A stretch of DNA of 64,000 nt from Annulohypoxylon bovei var. microspora (GCA_022836615.1 MU405229.1:186001-250000); one strand, 5' to 3'; shown: positions 14,001 to 26,400, counted from the first letter of the stretch. Numbers and translations: made by a program. Notes: a model not told the origin generated them from the sequence alone.

Positions 14001-15450
14001 TTGACGATGATCACAGAACAACGTTTATCAACGCTATCAAGCATAAAGAACGGCAGACGCTGCAGAAACTTTACGGGCCTCAGTCCAAAGCAAGGCTAGA
14101 CGCATCTCTAAAAACAAATGCAAAGATAGCGGGATTTGTCAAGGAGCTTGAGTCTCGCAAGAAAACCTTTCAAGACACCGGCCGGGCTGTCCATGCATCA
14201 GCGCTACAAGAAGTTGAACAGGAGCGAGAGACGGAGAATGAAGTTGAGGCTGTGCGACAAGTCAAAAAGCCATTACCCTACACGGCTCACAAGTTCCCCG
14301 GCCTCCACAGAGATGTGGAGATCTTTGCCAGGACAGGAAGAATACCTGCCGGGTCGGACAACTTTATCCATATCCTGAGAGCACTAGCAAGGACGGCTCT
14401 TGGAAGAAAATACAAGGTGAACCATGAGATGAGCTCTTCTCAGCTTTTCATTTCAAGGGAATTCGAACGGACCGTCAAGTTAGTCACTGAGACAGCAAAT
14501 GACAATTTCATGGTAAATCCCCTATCTCGCCCTTTGGTCAAATACGCTTACTAATCCCCTATAAACAGCGTCCTGTGCAGTGGATTCTTCATGCAGAATC
14601 TCCTGAAGCCGCAATTGTTGTGACACCAGAGGAAGCGGAGTTTTTGATTCAAATCATACAGGAGACAGAGAGAGGGGGGAAAGTTAGCCCAACTCGTCTC
14701 TTGACCTACGCGGCACCTGTCACTCGACGAATGATGCACTTCAATAAGTTGAACTTCTACGCCATCCCACCTATTTCTGGAGACTGGCAACCTGCGGAAT
14801 GGCTCACTACTGAACTTGGATTCTTTGCGGGGAGACTCTATTTCGATTGGTCGGAGTATAATAGCATCTGCGATATGCTAGGAATTGACTTATCTACGCC
14901 AGGAATGGAAGAATTCGATAGTTCGGAAATGGATACAACCGACCAACAGACGGCCTCCGCCGAGACATCAAGTGATCAAGATAGGCCGCAAAAGATGACA
15001 CCTAATCCTCGACCAAGCACCCGACCCTCAGGTCAAAGTTTCAAGGGTCTTACGTCCAAACCGTACACGTTCACGCAGGAGTATCTAGCAGTCCGTCGAC
15101 GTGGACAGGACTTTACTCATACTCCGATGGGTTTCCTGTGTAATGGAAAGCCTTTAAGCGTGGACAGTCCTTTCTTCCGTCGTGCGGATACTGGTCGACG
15201 GCGCAAGGGCCTTGTACCTATTGGGACAGCCCAAGCTGATCATTTGGAGGAAGGAACTGAAGAGATGATGGATCTAGGAGACTATGATCCCTCGGCAGAG
15301 ATTCAAGATGATGAGGACCACATTACTATCGAATATGACGAGTCTGAGATGCATCGAGTGGAAGAGGAGGAACTGGACGAGTCTAATGTTGAACCTCAAT
15401 CTCTAGGTGAGACTCGTGGAAAGCGGACCACCAGACGTAAGGGGAAGTAA
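5026..15450 (+). CDS. Giant DUF6606/DUF3638/DUF3645 protein (about 3241 aa, 12 exons)
   Basis: The exons are 5026-5387, 5446-7265, 7319-8484, 8544-8646, 8730-8904, 8961-12519, 12606-13005, 13098-13501, 13558-13651, 13704-13830, 13879-14512 and 14569-15450. All junctions are GT-AG, phases agree throughout, and the total of 9726 nt is a multiple of three. The N-terminus (FNHIALPTKLPQ) matches the DUF6606 start; ATGs at 5032 and 5044 are alternative starts. The DUF3638 block contains a P-loop-like NMGQGKTS (about residue 2077). The DUF3645 block contains AVPFHAKGVPSDQSEFGH (about 2372). Later come DEAHTRGTDLKF (about 2662) and QAAMRLRQLG (about 2695). The C-terminus is acidic, then basic. Fungal databases often label this family ubiquitinyl hydrolase, but I cannot see a clear protease triad. 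The motif series instead resembles a helicase/SecA core. The biochemical role is uncertain. Confidence 0.9.
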
Positions 15451-15822
15451 AGGAGACTTGGTCTGATGATTTGTGGGTACTTTTCGGAGGATTTGGCTTG
15501 AAATTGTTTGGAGGATGTTAACCTTTCCTCGTGTCCGTCTAAGAGATGCTATGGTTCTTTAGCAGTGAGTTATTAGAACTAATGAAATTTACGTTTCCAT
15601 TATTCAATCTATACGACGCCACCGAGCGTAACTTAATCTTCCCATGTTTGCTATGTTAAACCAAGCAAACCCTTTGGCAAAGTCCTTGACTGTAAATACT
15701 TCCGTTAGGATCACAGTTGTGATACTCTCGAGCAGCAAACATCGACCTTTCTTCCCATCTGCGCGACTCTAACACAAAATACACTCTTCAATATCAGAAA
15801 ATAACTGTCACAAGAAAACACC

Positions 15823-16127
15823 ATGAAGGTAAGAGAACTTGATATACTAATGCGTCACGTCGTCGCAAGTCAACTAACGTGCTCGCATAGGCATACACTC
15901 TTCTCCTCGCGCTAGCCGCCGCCGCCGTCAACGCGTTGCCGGTCGATACACGTGCCGGAAACGACACTTCTTCGACGCAAGTGGGCTACCACCCCGACTG
16001 CGGCTCCCCGTTCTCGACGAAGTGGTGCGAAACGCGCTACGCCGTCGGCTGCAATGACGACGGGTCTCTGCGTACTGGGAATATGCTATATTGTGGCATC
16101 TGGGAGTGCAAATGCCGGCGCAATTAG
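15823..16127 (+). CDS. Small secreted cysteine-rich protein (80 aa)
   Basis: Exon 1 is only ATG AAG (15823-15828). A 62-nt GT-AG intron follows, and exon 2 runs 15891-16127. The protein begins with a clear signal peptide (MKAYTLLLALAAAAVNA, then a LPVDTR region). The mature part has six cysteines spaced C-x8-C-x7-C-x13-C-x4-C-x-C, consistent with three disulfides. It ends in a short basic tail. It belongs to the broad class of fungal small secreted Cys-rich proteins, which includes candidate effectors, antimicrobial peptides and surface proteins. The terminal C-x-C recalls defensin-like folds, but the usual C-x3-C is absent, so no family is assigned. A telomere-like scar lies about 230 bp downstream. 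Confidence 0.8.
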
Positions 16128-16355
16128 ACCTGCTTGGGGTTTCGAGTGTATGGGGGATAGGGGTGGTCAAGGGGTTGCGTCACTGTGATCTTCAAATGAC
16201 AAAATCGTAAAGAATAATGCGAGATTGGACGAATTTGGCATATAACATTCAGGATGAAAAGATTTATTGAAGGTATTTTAAATATCCAGGGTAATAAGGG
16301 TTTTATGCGTACACTGGTGACCTCACATGACCAAACTGAAGACTCTTGAGTCCTG

Positions 16356-16387
16356 TTAGGATTAGGGTTAGGGTTAAACCCTAACCC
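16356..16387. repeat. Short head-to-head telomeric repeat (TTAGGG meets CCCTAA)
   Basis: On the plus strand a degenerate TTAGGA unit and two TTAGGG units are followed directly by TTAAACCC and CTAACCCC. The array therefore reverses polarity at about 16376. TTAGGG-then-CCCTAA is the orientation produced when two chromosome ends join, or when telomeric DNA is captured at a break. It is too short to be a functional telomere and lies in non-coding DNA between two accessory genes. Confidence 0.75.
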
Positions 16388-16785
16388 CTCGTAGGTCCGC
16401 CGTCCCATGGATAAGAAATTGAATCAGGATCAGATGACAACTACACACACAGAAAATCAATACACGCAGAATTTTGGCCGATATGTATCAGACCTTCTTA
16501 CAAATATATTATTTAAATCAAAAACTTCAATGGTTGAATGATCTAAAGCTTGCTATGTTGATAAAGAGGGTGTGATTACCTAAGATTACCTGATTACCTA
16601 AGCACGTTCACAGTGTGCCTTGAGACATCTCAAATAACAACACCAATACATATTCTGTTACGCTTTCAGAATAGGTTTCAACAATTAAATAAGTCATATA
16701 ATAGGCTAAAGTATATCTACTATATGTGCAGGTTCACACAAGGTTACGTTTACTTACTTGATACCTCCCATTCCAGCTACCTAGT

Positions 16786-17253
16786 TTACGTAAGCAACAC
16801 CACGGCCAGCGTGATAGAGATGAGCATAGCAAGTACGATGCTCTCGGTAAGCGAGGCATAAGTCTTATTACCTTCGCTAGTGTGGGTTCCATTACATCTG
16901 TGTGGGCCGCCCTTCTTGGCTGAGGCGCCATAGAAGTCGGGGATGGTGGTGTTGCCCTCCTGGCCAATGAAGCCAAGAGAGAAGTTTCCGGGACCACCCA
17001 TCGGAGGCCCGTCCATCGGAGCGTCATCCATAGGAGGACCATCCATGAGGGGACCATCCATGGGGGGACCATCCATAGGAGGGCCATCCATAAAATGAGG
17101 GCTACTGTGGTTATGGCCGCCGGTACAGTTGCAACCGGCATGCGTCAGGTCAGACCCTGTCATGTTCATGGGATGACCCATAGCAATCGACACGAAGAAG
17201 ATGACGACGGCGGAGATCAAAAAGATGCGGGTGTAGATTTTTGAGGCAGCCAT
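16786..17253 (-). CDS. GPI-type cell-surface protein with DGPPM repeats (155 aa)
   Basis: This is a single exon from an ATG at 17253. It has an N-terminal hydrophobic signal (residues about 9-25, ending near AMGHP), then a short Cys-containing segment (GCNCTGG). Residues 55-88 are about seven tandem five-residue units, mostly MDGPP. Several N-x-T/S sites follow. The last 20 residues are hydrophobic (IVLAMLISITLAVVLLT) after a small polar stretch, as in a GPI attachment signal or a C-terminal membrane anchor. The protein is therefore probably on the plasma membrane or in the cell wall. I do not recognise a named family. The repeat length may vary between strains. Confidence 0.7.
   Translation of the reverse strand: MAASKIYTRIFLISAVVIFFVSIAMGHPMNMTGSDLTHAGCNCTGGHNHSSPHFMDGPPMDGPPMDGPLMDGPPMDDAPMDGPPMGGPGNFSLGFIGQEGNTTIPDFYGASAKKGGPHRCNGTHTSEGNKTYASLTESIVLAMLISITLAVVLLT
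16990..17091 (-). repeat. 15-bp tandem repeat encoding MDGPP units
   Basis: About seven imperfect copies of a 15-bp unit lie inside the surface-protein gene, encoding MDGPP with variants such as LMDGP, MDDAP and MGGPG. Each unit is a multiple of three, so copy-number change keeps the frame. Confidence 0.8.
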
Positions 17254-18969
17254 TTTGGAAAGAGTTATTCACGGAATTTCTATAACAGAATAGTTACCTT
17301 GGTGTCAGTGTTCGGTTTGTTTTGCTTGCTGTGTTGTTGAATGCTCAAATTGGGATTATGCTAGGAATCTGTTGAATTTATACACTTATTGCCACTATTC
17401 GGGTAGCTTTGAAGTCGTAGAATCTTGGAAACGAGTAGCATTGTATGTGCGTCGCAAGTGGATTTTGACAATGACATTATTGGGAGGTGAAAGCAATTTG
17501 AACAAAGCCCCCTTTATACCCACATGAGAGAAACAACAAAACCCTTTAGCTGCTCTTGTCTACACAGATTTGAGTTGATTGTAAATTTATATGTCTAGTT
17601 TGCATCACGTGAAGTCCGTGAACCCCTGTCGAAAAAGGGGTAAAGGATGGCTGCTTTACATCGATAGCAAAACTATTTATTTTCCATTACTAGTTAAGGC
17701 CTCCCTTTTCTTTGAAGCTGTACTCGTAGCTCTAAGTGTTATTGGAGGTTCCCATTAAAATAATCGTATTGTCGGTAAAGTTGGTGCATCTTAACAAATT
17801 ATCGAGAAAATAAAAATTAAACCGGATGGAATAAGTCAAAAAACCATCAGTATGGCTAATACCTAAGGTTACCTAGTTACCTAGGCACCTAACCTAAGTA
17901 GGTAGTAGGTGTTCTAACTAGGATTTTATCGTCGGGAGTCAGGTGACCTTTGATGCTCTGTAGTAGTCTAGGTTAGGGGTTTACCAACCCCTCCAAGTTA
18001 TTATCCCAACCCTTGCTGTCGCTACAGGCAACCGGGGAATTTTCGGACGACGAAAGGTTTATAAGGGATAATAAGTGTCAAGCATTCAAGCTGACCCCCT
18101 CCTCATAGGAAATCCCATGTTCCTTGGACCTCGGTGACTAGAGGCTAGAGAAAACTTCCACTGGAAACCCCCCTTATGGTGGAGTGGTAAATACCATAAC
18201 TTGACACCATGGGTATCCGAAGCGAGTTTTTCGTAGGTTCCGAATTCGATTCGGAGCTGAGCTTTTTGGCATTTTTTTTTATCCTTACCTCCTACTTACC
18301 TACCCCATTACTCACCCATCTTTATTATTTTTAATAAATATTTTTCTATCCCATTCGTGCATTCTCTTTATTTTCCTCCGTGATTTTGAAATTAATTATG
18401 GTTTTCAAATTTGAATTAATCGATTCGAGCCCCTTATTCAATTCTACCACCTACCCTCGTAATATTTACACGTTAAGACATGTTTATTCCCCAAAAACAA
18501 TCAAATAATGACCCTCGTAGGAACTACACATCACAGTTCAACGTAACTCGTCATAGGTAATCATAGATACGCACTCGTAGCACAACCAGTCATGGCTTGG
18601 TTGTACCATAGATCATGCGTCGTCACTTAGTTCTTACTTGGCGCTTATAAGACTCTCGACTAACGAGAAGCTGCAATGGGACAGGTCTTTACTTGCAAAT
18701 GAGTCGCTTTTACTTGGACAGGAAGTAGACATCCTGATGCAGATGAACCGGGAGGTAGGTGCTGATAAAACATCAATACACCAATCAATACCAACCGCCG
18801 TCACCTGTGATGGTATTGTTACCTGTGCAACCACAGACTCGACATTTAACGAATATGTACAAGCTCGACGTTCATTGCGAGTTTCTATTTAGAAATCTCA
18901 TTACAGTCTACCTTCACTTTTTACCAAGTACAGTTTCTTAAGCGCATAATTACTATGACCTGAAGGGCC
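17254..18969. other. Intergenic DNA, no gene supported
   Basis: This region holds the promoter side of the surface-protein gene (it reads left) and AT-rich DNA. A cluster of TTACCTAG/CCTAGG/TAGGTAG motifs is at about 17870-17910. An open frame at 18638-18892 starts at TTG and shows no recognised motif. It could be an upstream exon of the next gene but I cannot join it convincingly. Confidence 0.5.
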
Positions 18970-19845
18970 ATGTCGGCCTCTCATGGTGCAAGTATCAGGC
19001 ATTTTCACCTCAGGAGAACTCCTGCCGAGAACGAGCCGATGTGGATAGAGAATGCCATGGAATGGATAGGAGCCGAGCACAGAGACAGGGCTTTATGGGA
19101 TGATTACCAGATAAATTGGGGACAGCGGAGGATATCCGAGTACACCGTCTCCGTCCCTAACAATGCCTACCTGGTTAGCAGTGTCAACACGCGGTCGTTA
19201 CCAAAGCCCAGGATGAAGCACAGGGATATTATAGTTGATAACTGGAAAGCGGCGGGAGGAGACCTAGCCGCTCTTCGAACCATCACCGTTACCTTCATCA
19301 CCAACAACGACGCCTATGATTGCATTCAGGAGGCATTCGGTGTGAGAGGGCAAGCCTTCCCAGAAAGTGGTTGGCTTTTAGTTGATTTGGTATGATCTAG
19401 TTGTCACAATGGTTTCGTATAATAGGTGCTAATATGTGCGCAGTACGCTTAAATACTCGTTCACTACCCCTTTTCTCAACACAACGCCTGCATAGCTTCA
19501 AAACCTACGCTAACCCATAACAGCGAGCGCAATAGTCCGGGATGGCACGAGCTTATCACAGGAAACCCGTTCCTAGAAGGCCAGCAGAAGATGCTCAGAG
19601 AGTACCGAAACGAGTTCAACCGCGCCAGGATCGGGAGAGTGACCATCGCCGCCCACGAAAAGTCGGACATGGTCGACATGTATGTCTTGAACTCGGTAAC
19701 ACACCTCACACGTCCTTCGAGCCATCGACAAGAGAACCCTGAGCCCGAGCCGGAACAGCCTCAGCCGGGATACTCGGCAGACTATTTCCAACAACAGTTT
19801 CCCCAAGAGATACAATTTTCTGACTGGAATAACGGTCGATATTGA
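18970..19845 (+). CDS. Orphan two-exon hypothetical protein (about 245 aa)
   Basis: The proposed exons are 18970-19389 and 19528-19845. The first exon encodes a soluble-looking domain (ENAMEWIGAEHRDRALWDDY, then TITVTFITNNDAYDCIQEAF). The second continues RNSPGWHELITGNPFLEGQ with a charged helical segment. It ends in a Pro/Glu/Gln-rich tail (ENPEPEPEQPQPG). The donor is TTG|GTATGA. The only acceptor that keeps the frame is a weak GCGAG at 19527; the better-looking ACAG at 19523 would shift the frame. Either the model is slightly wrong or the gene is damaged. Codon pattern and composition in both exons look coding. I do not recognise a family. Confidence 0.5.
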
Positions 19846-20093
19846 ATGAGTTAGATGATGACTAAGTTGATGACTAAGCGGGTAGTTGGATGTGGCGGGT
19901 TCATCAGGTTGGATACCAGCGCTTGTTTCATTCTTAGCATAGAATTTCAAAGGAGTTCGGGTCCAGGGGTGGTTATTCAGAACAAATGTACTTAATATCA
20001 ACAGTACAGCATCTAACTTATCTTCCTTCTACCCCTTTTTAATGAGATGCCCACCAAAAAAACATCTCGAAGCTTGCTAACGAATCCAAAACT

Positions 20094-22912
20094 TCATTTC
20101 GAAATGGGCAACTCCGTTTGCAACCTAAAGTCCCTCGAACTCGCTCCGACATACGCAATCTTAGGATACTCAGTAACACGCCAGTCCTGGAGCTCAGCAT
20201 CCCAGTTACTCAAGTCGCGGTACGTCACATTGAACACCACCGTCTTCGTCTCTCCCGGCTCAAGATATATCTCGTCGAACCCACGTAGGACAGCTTTCGG
20301 TTCGTTCGGGCCACCGTGCGAGAGATACTATGACACACGTTAGACAGAATAAAGAAAGGTGGAAGAATGCTACTCACAAGCTGTGGGATCTCAGCCCCAG
20401 CCACTTCCCCTGTGTTAGTGATATTTGCGCTGATGACATAGAGGACCTTATACAGCTCGGGATTTCCACCCGATGGACCTCCAGCCGGTAAGATAGGCTG
20501 GGCGGACCTATTATGGCTGTTCTCAGGGATGTCTTCCGTAGAATCGGGAAGTGTCGCATTGTTGATATAGGGGTATATGAACATTGGTATCTTCTCGAAG
20601 CCCTCCGGCGTCACCGCATTCTTCGGTTCCATATCCAGCTGGCCGTACATACCAGCCGCCGGCGTGTCTCCACTGGCTGGCTTGTACGGTCCCACGTCCT
20701 GCAGCGCAGCCGTCAAACCCGAGTAGTTAAAGGTGGTGTAGCTGAGGCCAAAGCCGAACTCGAAGCTGGGCTCGATCTCCTGCTGATCGAAGTACCGGTA
20801 GTCGATGAACACGCCCTCGGCGAACTCCTGCTGGGGGGTTTGCGTCGACGAGTTGACCAGGATTTCGACTCCCCAGTCCTTCGCGCCTTTGCCCCAGGTA
20901 AACGGCGTGCGGCCTTGCGGGTTGACTTTGCCGTACAACACGTCGACGAGTGAGTTGCCCGACTCTTGCCCAGGGAGGCCTGCCCACACAATTGCACTGA
21001 CGTTCGGGTTCGTCTTGACATGGTCGATCAGGACTGGGCCTACGCTATGTATGACGACGATGGTGTTAGAGTTCTCGGACGAGACAGCTTGGATTAATTC
21101 ATCACCGCCTTTCCAGAGCGTCAGGTTGTTACGGTCTCCAAAGTTGCCGTCGAGCGTCGTGTACCCCTCTCCAGAATCCGCATTAGCGAATACGATGGCG
21201 ACCGACGCGTTTCTTGCGGCCGACTTAGCGGTTTCGAGGTCAAAGTTACTCTTAATGTTAATGAAGGTCGTGCCGTCTTCCTCCGCTTGCTTTTCGAGTG
21301 CGGTGGCCGGTGAGATCAAATAGGGGTATTCCGCCGTAGCCGAGCCCCACCCCATTGCAAGTGTTCCATTGTTGCAAATTCGATCAACACAGCCGTTAGG
21401 TCCATCCGGATTATCTTGTGCATCTTCGCCAATAACCGCGATAACACTCTCCTTAACTAAGGGTAGGGCATTATCGACATTCTTAAGCAGAACCGTGGCC
21501 TTGGCACCCATCTCGCGGATCAACTCGCCGTGTTTCCCCTGTACATCTACATGCCGATTCAGCGTCGTGTTTCCCATCTTCGCAGCCCAGTACCTCGGAC
21601 CTTCGGTCTCATTCGTCCAGGAGGAATAATTGATGTCGATCTGCTTTGTATCTCGGCCAACCTTGTAGAAGGCAGCCATGACACGCACAGCCATATCGTC
21701 GATCCGCCACGCCGGGATATCGATTCTGAGTATGGCTTCGGTCAAAGCACCGCCCCAATACGTCGAGTAGCCCTGGGCCCCGAAGCCCTCGCCGGGCATC
21801 GTCATATCTAGGCCAGCGAGCGCGCTCGCGACGCCGCTGTGCTGGGCGCCCCAATCGGAAACCACTAAACAGTTGATAACATGCAATTAGCCATCCATCT
21901 CATTCGTATTTCTCCAACCCTCCCTCCCAAACCAGATAGCGGAAAAGTACTCACCAAACCCCTGAAACCCCAACTCGCTCTTCAGCAGCTTATTCAGCAC
22001 GTACGAGTTCTCGCACGCATAGCTGTTATTAATCTGATTATATGAGCACATGACGCTGCCCACGCCCGCCCTAACCGCGTCCGCGAACGGCCACAGGTAG
22101 ACCTCGTGCATGGTCTTGTCGGCAAGGTTGGAGCTGATGCCGGAGCGGAAGTGCTCCTGCTCGTTGAGCACGTAGTGCTTGACGCTGGCGACGACGCCCG
22201 CGCTCTGCGAGCCGATGATGGTCTCAGCCACCGCGACCCCTGACAGGTACGGGTCCGGCCCGAAGGCTTCGAAGTTGCGGCCGCCGGCTGGGTCGCGGCC
22301 TAGAGGTCCAACGACGGGGCCGAGGTGGACGTCTGTGGGGAAGGTGTGTTTAGTTTCTGCTGTACATAACTAACGGGGTCGAGATATTTATATGTCGGGC
22401 GATCATGAGCTGAGTAGTGAATTGAGATTACTCACCTATCCCTTTCCCTCCGAACTCCGCGCCTATCGCCTCACCTCGTTTCCGAAGTAGTGACCGTGAC
22501 CAAGTCGCCGCTGCGCTGATACCCGCCGGGAAGACAGAATTAAGATCGGCTACCGATTCGCAAAGAAATTAGTATTCACCTTCCAGTCTCTCCAAAAGCG
22601 CACTTTCGACTTACTATACCTAACCCCCACAGGCCCATCCTGCAAGCACAATGACCGAAACCCGATCCTTGGCACTGACCCGGTGTTTCCTGTGCACAAG
22701 TCCGCCTGGTTTCCGGTGCCGGTCGTCAAGTTCACCTTCTCGAGGAGCGTGAGCCCCTGGACAAACTCGCGCGCCTTCGCGTACGCCTCGTCCCAGCCGG
22801 GGCCGCCCGTGCCCCACGGCGACGGGTAGTACGGTTCGAACGTGGCTTGCTGCTGGGCGGCGCCACCCGCGGCTAGGGCGAGGAAGGGGGGGAGCGCTGC
22901 GGAGATGCGCAT
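20094..22912 (-). CDS. Secreted GH3 beta-glucosidase (about 836 aa, 5 exons)
   Basis: Exons in coding order are 22912-22615, 22549-22436, 22332-21955, 21864-20378 and 20327-20094. Junction phases agree and the total is 2511 nt. The signal peptide is [19 protein letters not shown]. The catalytic (alpha/beta)8 domain carries [17 protein letters not shown] and the nucleophile motif GFVVSDW, with Asp near residue 267. The middle sandwich domain follows (for example [17 protein letters not shown] and GRTPFTWGK). The C-terminal part is fibronectin-III-like and ends near LQTELPISK. Length and order match BGL1-type extracellular enzymes that hydrolyse cellobiose and other beta-glucosides during plant biomass use. 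Several N-glycosylation sequons are present. Confidence in the family is high; substrate range is inferred. Confidence 0.95.
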
Positions 22913-23499
22913 CGTGCTCTTTGGCTGTTCTTTGTTTTCCCTTCTCTCAATGGGACGATCAAAGAAACCCGCGAAAAATATCACAAAACCTAGCTAGGTG
23001 GACAGGTGAGGGTAGGAGTCAGGTATGTAGGTAGTTATTTCACATTCAAGGCGGAGGCGATCGCACCATTCAGACCTACGGTCCGAACCAATTACCGCAT
23101 GTGCGTGCCAGACATTCAAGGTACCGCAGGGAAGCACTATACAGGAGCAATCAGAGCGTATATCGGTTCTAATAACCGAGCTTGAATTGCCTGATTGAGT
23201 TCGTTCATTTGCGGCAGAATGCGAGAGATCTACCGTCGGAGGATAAAATCGAGCACGTCGACGCCACGACGCGAGACGCATTTTCTAATAATAACTTTCT
23301 AACAACGTGGGCTTTTAATTGAGTAATTGAACTAGTTTTTTCCGTGTGATAGGAGCTAAAAATGAAGTAGTTATCAATCATCATAAAATTCCCACGTCGC
23401 CGACGTGGTTGGGAATACCTTACTATGCCACTCCCATAACTCCATAGTCCCTAATATCTGAAGCATAAACCCCACCAAAATTGTAGGAATACGTACAAT
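22913..23499. other. Intergenic; beta-glucosidase promoter side
   Basis: This is non-coding DNA between the start of the GH3 gene and the end of the Lgl-like gene. It contains a CTAGCTAGG/TAGGTAG stretch at about 22988-23035. The 22994-23281 minus-strand frame has no recognisable features. Confidence 0.5.
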
Positions 23500-26400
23500 C
23501 TAAGCGAACTTGCTCGTAATGCTCCCGAAGAGCATCTTCCTCTTCTGCTGAGTAACAAATTTGCTAACGTCATCGGCCCACTTCTGGCTCGCGTCGGCGG
23601 TAGAATCCATGGTATCATTCACGAGATTCAACTTCTCCGTTCGCTCGTTCAGCTGCCTGGTGAGGTATTCGCCCCAGCCCTCTTGGCTCCCAGTCCCTGT
23701 ATATCCTGAGTCGGGCCCCGCGTCAAGATTCCGCTCTATTGCTGCTGTGGCAGACATCATTCGCTTGCTAGGAGGTCGATCGGGCCCGCCGATCAGAAGA
23801 TCCAGATCCGCCGGTGAAACGAATTGGGTACCCGAGATCCATTGGACGTTCGATATAGTCGGCCTTGGCGGTACTGCAAGATCGGGGTTGATGAGTTTAT
23901 CGGCCGTGTTCTCTATCTCTTGCCCACTACCCCATACCTGAAGGACCGCGAGTTCGGATGGTCCTGTCCAACAGAATATCTCGCCGTCCTCGGTTATCGC
24001 TGAGTTGTTGCCTCGGCTACCATCCATCATAGGCAACGGATAACTTCCAAGTTCTTTGAGGCCCGGTAGACTGAAAGCTCTCGTTATCCGGTCTCCGAAG
24101 ATACCCACCAAGGCCATTCCGTGTAATTCGAACTCAGTCACTATAGCGGCATCGCAAAGGTAGTCATCAAAAGACTTCGATGCTCCTTTCGCGGTGGCAG
24201 GTTTAAAAATGCGAGCTTCGTTTTGTGTAACTGCAGTGAAGTTAGCAATTATTCGCAATATTATTCCTATAAAAGGGTAACTCACCAACTACAAGCAAGC
24301 CGTTGACATGCCTGCCCTCTCGGAGTCCAGCAACAGTGTGGCCCGTTGCTAAAGCAGGCTTTCCGGTATCCGCAACGATAGGGCATATAGATACTACTCT
24401 ATCGTTGCAGTTAGCTACTCCTGCCAGGGTAGCACTGTATCCACTGCCGGATGGAAGTAACTTGAATGTAATAACCTTGCCCAGATTTGTACCAACAAAA
24501 CAGCATATACTAGAGTACTTGTCATCATCAAGTGTCATGACACCAAATTCTACTACCACTGGCCATTCTTTGTTCGCCGATACGCTAGAGCGGCTCCTGA
24601 GAAACGAGGATCGCTTCTCTTGCTTTATGAACTCAGTCATTGACGCTTGAAAGGTGAGCGAGGGTCCTCGAAGATCAATTATACTAATAAAACCGTTCTC
24701 GGATCCAACAGCAAGGAAACCTGCGTCTGATAGTTTTATAGCACTAATCGGCCCCTGCATCATCTCGTATAGCGAATACGGCATGAGACCACTCTTTAGA
24801 GACGGTTCGGCCCTCGTACTAATATCTGAGAATCCTCCAGGATTCGATTCAATGTGTTGATCCGGGGGGTTTCCGAAGTACTTATTGCCATCCCATCGGT
24901 AGATGACAACCTCACCCTTATTTGTACCAACCGCAAATTCGCCGGTGGTGGAAGCTAGAGTCATAGCCGTTATCTCCACGTCTTCGTAACGGTCAAGGGC
25001 TCTAGCAATATCAACTTGTAACTGCGAGGGGTTCTCGATTTCATCGCCGTGACCCACATCCCAAATCCGGACCGTGCTATCCGCATGAGCAACCTGGATG
25101 ACAGTTCGCCCCTCAAATCGTCGGCGTGGATGCGGTGCCTGTGCGCCCCCTTTCAGCAGTGGTTCGCCTTGGCTTCGATTCTCGACCATGCCAAGCCACC
25201 TGCCACGATCGAGGGTAGTGACCGCGAATTTCGTAGCGAATGGGTGGACGAAGGATACCGATGGGTTCAGTTGATTCGTCGGCGAAATAGGAAAGCCACT
25301 CGGGAAACTCAGTGTAAGGAGTTCTCCTGACGAAAGCAATGCCATGACGGCAACCGGGTCTTGGGCCCCAGCGAAGTGAGGCGACAAACGTGGAATCAAA
25401 AAGAAGTCTGCAATTCCGACTCCAGGAGGAGTCTCTAACGAATTGGTACGTTTGCCTTTCGTATACTCTGACAGAATTTGCCACGATGAAGTAGCATAGT
25501 TGGGCGTAATTCCGAGCTCGATGAAGGTCAGTCCATTAGAAGGATCATCCAACTTTTGCCCGCCGGCAATAAGCAGTCCACTGTCTTCTGGATTCTGTTT
25601 ACAACACCAAGCAATGCGTACGTACGGATGCTTGGGTGTTGAGGATCCTGGATTTGGCACGGGTTGATCGATATTACTTTCAAAGAATGTTCGTGCCATG
25701 ACGATACGTCCATCTTTAGCATCCCAAAATACTAAGCTACCGTCATCGTGAGCCGTTAGTATGAAGGTTCCGGTAGGGTGCCATAAAGCATGAGTGACTT
25801 TTGGTCGTCTCATAGACTCGACCATCGTGCCCGACCCTCCTGGAGCACCCGGTGGGACTTGGTATTCGAAGAACTTGTTAGGGATGTTCTGCTTGAACGA
25901 ATAGACTACCACACCATGGGTATAAGCGATTAATAGCTTGCCTATATCGCGTGGGTGTAATTGCATCGATACTAAAGCGACGGCTCTAGCTTTAGGGTCT
26001 TTCTCGGCCCAGAAATTAGGAAGCCGGAAGGTTGACATGCGTTCCCGGTCAAGATCATATGCACAGATCTCGCCCGTTTGCATGCCTAGGAAGCACCAGT
26101 CCAACATCGGGTCGGTAACCATACATGACACAACACCCGGAGCACGAAAGCCAGTAATTCGTTTGCCGGTATCTAGATTCCATATCGTTACCTCGTTCTT
26201 AGTGTCAAGACTGACCAGGCGGTTGGCACAGAACTGAAGATCTGCGAAAGAACATGATCGAGAAGGGACCAGCAGCTTCTGAACACGAGTTTGGCCGAAG
26301 ACATATATCCTCCCACTGCCGAATTTGGATTCATTTGTGCCTAAGGCGAGAAGGGATTGGATAGGTTCAAAGGCGATGCAGCTATATGAATAGACTCTGG

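Noticed and set aside
18040..18270. Possible small structured RNA ending in a T-run
   Set aside because: No recognisable snRNA, 5S rRNA or tRNA boxes could be found.
18638..18892. 84-codon plus-strand frame upstream of the orphan gene
   Set aside because: It starts at TTG, has no motif and cannot be joined to 18970 with clear splice sites.
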